A DNA stretch of 64,000 nt. It comes from Deltaproteobacteria bacterium. Lineage in GTDB: Bacteria > Myxococcota_C > UBA6777. A model generated the notes under the pieces. The model searched no databases and was not told the origin of the DNA. It was given only the letters and a program-made list of their open reading frames with translations. Below, piece after piece: positions 59,883-64,000 of the stretch. The position numbers and the translations under genes are program-made. Numbering within the stretch: position 1 is the stretch's first letter; the number at the start of each line of letters is the position of its first letter. The stretch spans positions 1 through 64,000 of the forward strand of contig PCBK01000028.1 of assembly GCA_002731275.1 (NCBI GenBank), given 5' to 3'.

Positions 59883-61142
59883 TTATCGGGTCTTTTGGGG
59901 GGAGTAAACGTATTTTTTGAGGAAGCGTTGGGCTTGTGGTGTGCGCTTGGAGAGGACCGCGACCCAGATCCCGAGGATACCTGAGAGGAGGAGGCTGAAG
60001 AAGGAGACCCAAAGGCAACCTTCGAGACCCCAATGTTGGTAGAGCAGTCCAGAGAGAAAGACTGCGCCGATTTTGCCGAGCTGTGAGATTGTTTTGTAGA
60101 AGGCAATATCGATAGAGGCGCGGTTGCTCTGCGCAAATCTCATCTGAAGGTCATTGTGGGGGGCTGTCGCGAGTCCTGAGATGACGTTGTACAAAACGAT
60201 AAGGATGATCGCCGCGAGGAGGCTTTGTCCGTAGAACAACATCATGATAGGAACACCTGCGAGAGCGACACATGAAACAAAGAGCACTCTTTCATAGAGC
60301 CAAGGATCTTTGATCGTATAGGCACCCAACGTCCAGCGTTGCTTGACCCACCAGCCCGAGATAGGTTGGATCAGACCAAATGTGATGAGACCTGCGGCGA
60401 GGATGGCGCCGACATTGACCTTTGAGATACCCATGTTGCTTAGATAGATAGGGAGGGCCAGGACCAACCACATGTCGCGTCCTGCGTAAAGAAGTGCCCG
60501 CGCTGCAGCGAGGAGCTTCATGCGGGTCTCTACGTGAGAAAATTGTTGAAAGGAGACTGTTTTTTGTTCGCGAACATCACCGACACGACCACCTGCCATG
60601 ATCAGCGCGACGAGGGAGGCGATGGTCAAAAAGCCAAACGCACCGACAAAGCCGATGAGGCTGAGCATGACACCACCTGCGAGCAATCCGATCCCCTTGG
60701 CGCTGTCTTTGCCACCAAGCAACCAGTGACTTTGTAAGTGGTTGGTTTGTAAATGTTTGATATACGCTGAACTGGTCGTCTTTAGGAGTTCTTTGGCGAC
60801 CCCTCTCATCGCACGTAGCATCCCCACCCACACCAACAACATCATGCCGACGCCGAGCCATGGGACAAATAGATAACCTGCACTTGCGAGTGTATGAAGG
60901 AACAACGCCCCCAAGAAAGTCCGTTTGTACCCACCGCGATTTAACACAAAACCAGAAGACATGTTGGCCAACAAGCCACACAGCTCATAACACACAAACA
61001 AAAATGCTATCTTCGTGACCTTCATCCCGAGGCTGTAAAAGTAAAGAGGGATGAGTATCCTTGTCGCTCCTTCGCAGAATGTCGAGAGCCAATAGGCCCA
61101 ACTGACGATATGAAGCTGTTGTTGTGTGTGTTTTCCTTCCAT
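59883..61142 (-). CDS. MFS transporter, ArsJ-like
   Basis: 419 residues with about 12 membrane spans. The N-terminal part (YWLSTFCEGATRILIPLYFY, IAFLFVCYELCGLLANMSSG, GGYKRTFLGALFLH) and the loop RAMRGVAKELLKTTSSAYIK recall ArsJ, the exporter of 1-arseno-3-phosphoglycerate, where 'GIAKDLNKMSAKS' is typical. ArsJ normally sits beside a dedicated glyceraldehyde-3-phosphate dehydrogenase gene and an ArsR regulator; neither is here, so the substrate may differ. AAGGA lies 7 bases before the ATG. Phased repeats about 95-130 bases upstream could be its regulatory site. The gene ends at 59883 with no clear terminator. Confidence 0.65.
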   Translation of the reverse strand: MEGKHTQQQLHIVSWAYWLSTFCEGATRILIPLYFYSLGMKVTKIAFLFVCYELCGLLANMSSGFVLNRGGYKRTFLGALFLHTLASAGYLFVPWLGVGMMLLVWVGMLRAMRGVAKELLKTTSSAYIKHLQTNHLQSHWLLGGKDSAKGIGLLAGGVMLSLIGFVGAFGFLTIASLVALIMAGGRVGDVREQKTVSFQQFSHVETRMKLLAAARALLYAGRDMWLVLALPIYLSNMGISKVNVGAILAAGLITFGLIQPISGWWVKQRWTLGAYTIKDPWLYERVLFVSCVALAGVPIMMLFYGQSLLAAIILIVLYNVISGLATAPHNDLQMRFAQSNRASIDIAFYKTISQLGKIGAVFLSGLLYQHWGLEGCLWVSFFSLLLSGILGIWVAVLSKRTPQAQRFLKKYVYSPQKTR

Positions 61143-61610
61143 GAGCAGATCCTTCTTATCTTCTGTTTTCTTTGCGGTTTGGGGTGTGTCTATGGCGTTC
61201 CCTTAGTCAAAGTCAAACGAGTTCTGGGTTGCAATTGTGAACAATGTGACAACTATGTGACAATTGTGTGACAAGTAATCATACGTACCCTCCTCCAAAA
61301 GTGCAATATTTATTTACTCTTTTTGTTTGATGTGTCTGTTTTTATTTACTCTTTTTGTTTCATTGATCTCGATCAAGTTCATCGTGGGGAGCCGTCACAA
61401 TTGAACGGGGTGTTGGTCTTAATGCTTTGTTTTATAAGGGCTTTATTGTTTTGTGGCGATTTGTGACAAAAAGGAAACAAAGTGGATGGATCAGGTGTCA
61501 TCGAGATCTGGAGCTTGTGTGGAGAAGTTTCTTTCGGAAAACAGGACATTTTTGTGTTTGTTGACAGTCCTTACTTCGATCTTTACAATAGATATCTTGC
61601 CTTTTTTGGT
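61143..61610. other. AT-rich intergenic region upstream of the MFS gene
   Basis: No gene is supported. It holds the phased TGTGACAA copies (61236-61274) and a 20-bp direct repeat (61309-61328 and 61341-61360, TTTATTTACTCTTTTTGTTT, start-to-start 32 bases). The rest has no recognised element. Confidence 0.5.
61236..61274. promoter_or_regulatory. Phased direct repeats, candidate activator site
   Basis: TGTGACAA occurs at 61245-61252, 61256-61263 and 61267-61274, an exact 11-base period, and a fourth degenerate copy (TGTGAACAA) lies at 61236-61244. Spacing near one helical turn places all copies on the same DNA face, as with repeated regulator binding upstream of a promoter. The next gene in that direction is the MFS transporter. 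Confidence 0.5.
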
Positions 61611-62903
61611 TTACAGAGTCTTTGCCTGACAAAGCTTCTTCGTTATCAATCCCCCCCATAATTTCGAACCACACGATGTCATGTGGACACCATCACTTGT
61701 GTTGAAGGATGTGCACGTTGTTTGGGCCTTCATCTCGTCAAATGACGTCAACACTGTACAGCGAATACGTTGGTACGTGGCGAGTGTCTCTGCGATCCAG
61801 GTCTCCATATCCTTTCGGCCGCTCTCCGACTTACTCCCGTAAGAAGGTGTGACCCAAAAGCACACGCTCCCTGTTGGGATTTGCTCCAACATGTCTGTCA
61901 CTCTGGCTTTTACGTAGTTCTTGGCAAAACCTACGCTGTTTCCGCCCAACTGGATCAAAAAGATGGAAGGTGTATGTCGTGCAATCCGTGCTGCGAAAAT
62001 CGATTGGTTTGATGAGGTAATCCCCGTACATAGCGCTGCCCCTGTCGTGTTACTTGTCGCTGTCCCGTTGGTGTAGATCTTACTCGCCTTACATAGCCAA
62101 TCTTTAGATGTACCGGATTTTTGGGACCAATGTCGCGCAGCCGAAGACACCTTGGCGTAGGAGTACACAGTGTTCCCTGAGGTCTTTGTCTGTGTGCAGT
62201 GTTGTCCTGGGTTGCGCAAGACATCTACCATCAAAGAAGCAAACTGTGTCCCCGAAGATTGTGAGTCCCCGATATACAGCACGACCTTCGATGTTCCTGT
62301 GTCTCCTGTCTTTGGTACACAGACATTGCGGAGCCTCGTGGCGTCGCTGAGTCGCGAGCGAGAGACACACTGATACCCATCGCGGCAGACATCTGTGCGG
62401 CATTGGCTGACACAATGTCCTTTCCCCTGACGATCTGCGATACAAAAGGTGTAGGGTTTGTCTGTCTTGTCCGGACATGTTGAGGTGCAGTCGAGGCTAC
62501 AGTGTCCGTCTTTGTAGTCAGCACCTTTGAGGCAGTATCCGCCTGTGTAATCACACTCCGCGTCACTCACACAAGGCTCACCAATCCATTGTGAACGAGG
62601 CGGCTGCTCTGGTATGACGGGCTCCTCTGGAACGTCTGGGAGCGTTCTTTCTTGGGGGGATGGTTCCGCTGGCTGCCGCTCTGGTAGGGGCGTTGTGTCT
62701 TGTAAGGAGGCCTCTCGTTGTGGGGGTTCTTCTGGAGGAGAGGAGGTTTCTTGAGGAGTGGAGGCATCTGGGGACGTGTGTTCGATGTAGCCCTCCCACC
62801 CCGGGAGAAAGATCAGCTCGCCGAGTGGTTCTCTTGTGGAGGTTGTTGGACCACAAGAGAGAAGGAACACACAACAGAGAGTAAGTAAGATGGTGTATCT
62901 CAT
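61611..62903 (-). CDS. Cys-rich lipoprotein with SGNH-like hydrolase domain, paralogue
   Basis: 430 residues, signal MRYTILLTLCCVFLLSC. A Pro/Glu/Ser-rich linker is followed by one Cys-rich module (WIGEPCVSDAECDYTGGYC) and an SGNH-like domain: LYIGDSQSSGTQF (Ser nucleophile block), QLGGNSVGF, and SDGVHMTSCGSKLW (Asp-x-x-His block). It matches the protein at 38057-39751 from the Cys module onward but has one Cys module where that has two. Likely an envelope esterase. AAAGG lies 7 bases before the ATG. The two genes are far apart, so the copy is an older duplication. Confidence 0.75.
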   Translation of the reverse strand: MRYTILLTLCCVFLLSCGPTTSTREPLGELIFLPGWEGYIEHTSPDASTPQETSSPPEEPPQREASLQDTTPLPERQPAEPSPQERTLPDVPEEPVIPEQPPRSQWIGEPCVSDAECDYTGGYCLKGADYKDGHCSLDCTSTCPDKTDKPYTFCIADRQGKGHCVSQCRTDVCRDGYQCVSRSRLSDATRLRNVCVPKTGDTGTSKVVLYIGDSQSSGTQFASLMVDVLRNPGQHCTQTKTSGNTVYSYAKVSSAARHWSQKSGTSKDWLCKASKIYTNGTATSNTTGAALCTGITSSNQSIFAARIARHTPSIFLIQLGGNSVGFAKNYVKARVTDMLEQIPTGSVCFWVTPSYGSKSESGRKDMETWIAETLATYQRIRCTVLTSFDEMKAQTTCTSFNTSDGVHMTSCGSKLWGGLITKKLCQAKTL

Positions 62904-63109
62904 GATGAGGCCTTTGGATGCTGAAGAAACAGCGATGATGTGTTTGTGCTTGTGTGACTGCGAGTTGTGTCTCTCTTCTGCATCGTTTTTGGTGGAGAGG
63001 GATTGATTTGCGGTGCGGTGGTGGTATAACGTTTCTTCTACAAAATACGCCAGGTACAGAGCTATGAGCGTGTAAATGTTTCATACGACGTACCACGCAG
63101 GAGAGGATG

Positions 63110-64000
63110 ATGTCACGCGAAAAGAAAGGTTTCCAAGATATATCACAACGTCTGTCATTTTTGAATGGGTTGTTTGTGTGGAATGGGCTGTGGTTTACAT
63201 TGATGTTGTTGGCATTTTTGCCGGGGACACTGGTCACACAGCTTGGTGCATGGTGGTATACCGTTGCATTTGTCGGATTTGTACAACTTGGTCTCTTTGG
63301 TCTGATTTACTTGCCTTTGACGTATCTCTCTTCTTTTCGGACCTACCGCCTTATTCTTCTTCTTGAAGGGGTTCGTGTCTTTCTCCTTGTCTACGATTTT
63401 CTGGTCTTTAAAAGGCTGGGCATTCATCTCTACGATCCACTCGTCGTTGCCAATGCACACTTCTTCTCTTTCTTTCGGGACATTGGTGTCAGCGCATCAA
63501 TGGTCTTCGTGACCGTTGCGCTTTTCGTCGGCTCAATGAGCGTGCAATGGTTCTATCTCTTCTTGTGGCGTCGTCAGCGTGTTGCTCTGTCCACAAAGAA
63601 GGAGGAAAGTGAGGAGCAAGAAGAGAGAGAGTCTTTACCTTCGACGGCCTGGTCGCTACGTGTTGTCTCTCCTGTGGTGCTCGTGATGGGAGTGAGTCTT
63701 GTTGGATTCTTGGGGACACCGAAGCAGCGTTCTCTAGAGCTGAGAATGTATCTTCCATTGTACAAGTTGGTCCGTGAACAGCTCTCCGTCTCCTTTGGGA
63801 GTGGGGCGCTCGTGATGCGCCATCTCAGCAAGCGAAAGAAGCACTTGCAGTATCCGGCTTTTTCCCTCAAGTCACTCCACACAAAGAAGGTCCGCCGTCC
63901 TGACATCGTGATGTGGAGCGTCGAGTCTTTGCGCGCTGATATGTTGAACCATGCTGATATGCCGAAGGTCTTCGCGCGGCTCAAACGTCCGGGGACACTG
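63110..64000 (+). CDS. Membrane sulfatase-family protein (LTA synthase/YejM-like), cut by window end
   Basis: The frame is open to the end of the window, giving 297 residues so far. AGGAG lies 6 bases before the ATG at 63110 (an ATG at 63107 is adjacent). The N-terminus has five or so membrane spans (FVWNGLWFTLMLLAFLPG, VAFVGFVQLGLFGLIYLPL, LILLLEGVRVFLLVYDFLVF, GVSASMVFVTVALFVGSMSV, VVSPVVLVMGVSLVGFLG). Then comes a region that begins the sulfatase/phosphatase fold (RRPDIVMWSVESLRADMLNH, with MPKVFARL), the usual start in LtaS- and YejM-type proteins. It probably acts at the outer face of the inner membrane on phospholipid or glycolipid. The catalytic Thr and metal residues would lie beyond the window. 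Confidence 0.75.
   Translation, partial: MSREKKGFQDISQRLSFLNGLFVWNGLWFTLMLLAFLPGTLVTQLGAWWYTVAFVGFVQLGLFGLIYLPLTYLSSFRTYRLILLLEGVRVFLLVYDFLVFKRLGIHLYDPLVVANAHFFSFFRDIGVSASMVFVTVALFVGSMSVQWFYLFLWRRQRVALSTKKEESEEQEERESLPSTAWSLRVVSPVVLVMGVSLVGFLGTPKQRSLELRMYLPLYKLVREQLSVSFGSGALVMRHLSKRKKHLQYPAFSLKSLHTKKVRRPDIVMWSVESLRADMLNHADMPKVFARLKRPGTL

Overview
This 64 kb window looks like a chromosomal segment of a Gram-negative bacterium from the Myxococcota / former Deltaproteobacteria. That placement is an inference. It rests on at least seven lipoprotein-type signal peptides, large surface proteins carrying the Cys/Asp 'DDDCDG' metal-binding repeat (MopE-like), Cys-rich lipoproteins with beta-propeller or SGNH-like domains, and moderate G+C. 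No rRNA, tRNA, CRISPR array, integrase or transposase was recognised.

Layout. 0.3-3.4 kb: a small secreted acidic protein, a macro-domain fragment, a von Willebrand A (vWA) lipoprotein and a C39-like cysteine peptidase. 3.7-12.8 kb: two overlapping MopE/WD40-type lipoproteins, an unknown gene and a secreted unknown. The first lipoprotein and the secreted unknown are preceded by near-identical 94-bp promoter copies. 13-20.4 kb: a glutathione S-transferase, a secreted HEAT-like protein, and three coiled-coil lipoproteins ending in a SPOR-like, a Sel1-repeat or an HNH-nuclease domain. 20.9-27.4 kb: a complete type I restriction-modification operon in the order R-M-S. 28.4-31.1 kb: a notably AT-rich gene for a large helical protein with a C-terminal Cas4/AddB-like iron-sulfur PD-(D/E)XK nuclease. 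This is the best candidate for an undescribed defence protein. 31.7-38 kb: a membrane transporter, then a sigma factor coupled to a VIT-vWA protein that carries an IF2_N-like module. Two homologous palindromic repeat arrays bracket that operon.

39.9-54.9 kb is the functional centrepiece: about 15 kb transcribed leftward from one sigma70-like promoter. It encodes the small and large subunits of a [NiFe]-hydrogenase resembling group 1h (high-affinity, actinobacterial-type), an unusual fused maturation protease, TPR, NifU-Rieske and NHL-repeat proteins, the full HypA-F maturation set, a SIS-domain isomerase and a DUF1641 protein. If the assignment holds, the organism can probably scavenge H2 at low concentration.

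55-64 kb: two coupled MopE/Cys-rich lipoproteins, an ArsJ-like MFS transporter with a phased-repeat operator candidate, a paralogue of the SGNH-like lipoprotein, and the start of a membrane sulfatase cut by the window end.

A family of REP-like palindromic elements is scattered between genes (10.9, 17.0, 31.5, 32.9 and 37.5 kb). Many starts were moved from the longest reading frame to sites with a good ribosome-binding sequence, an ATGA overlap or a lipoprotein signal.
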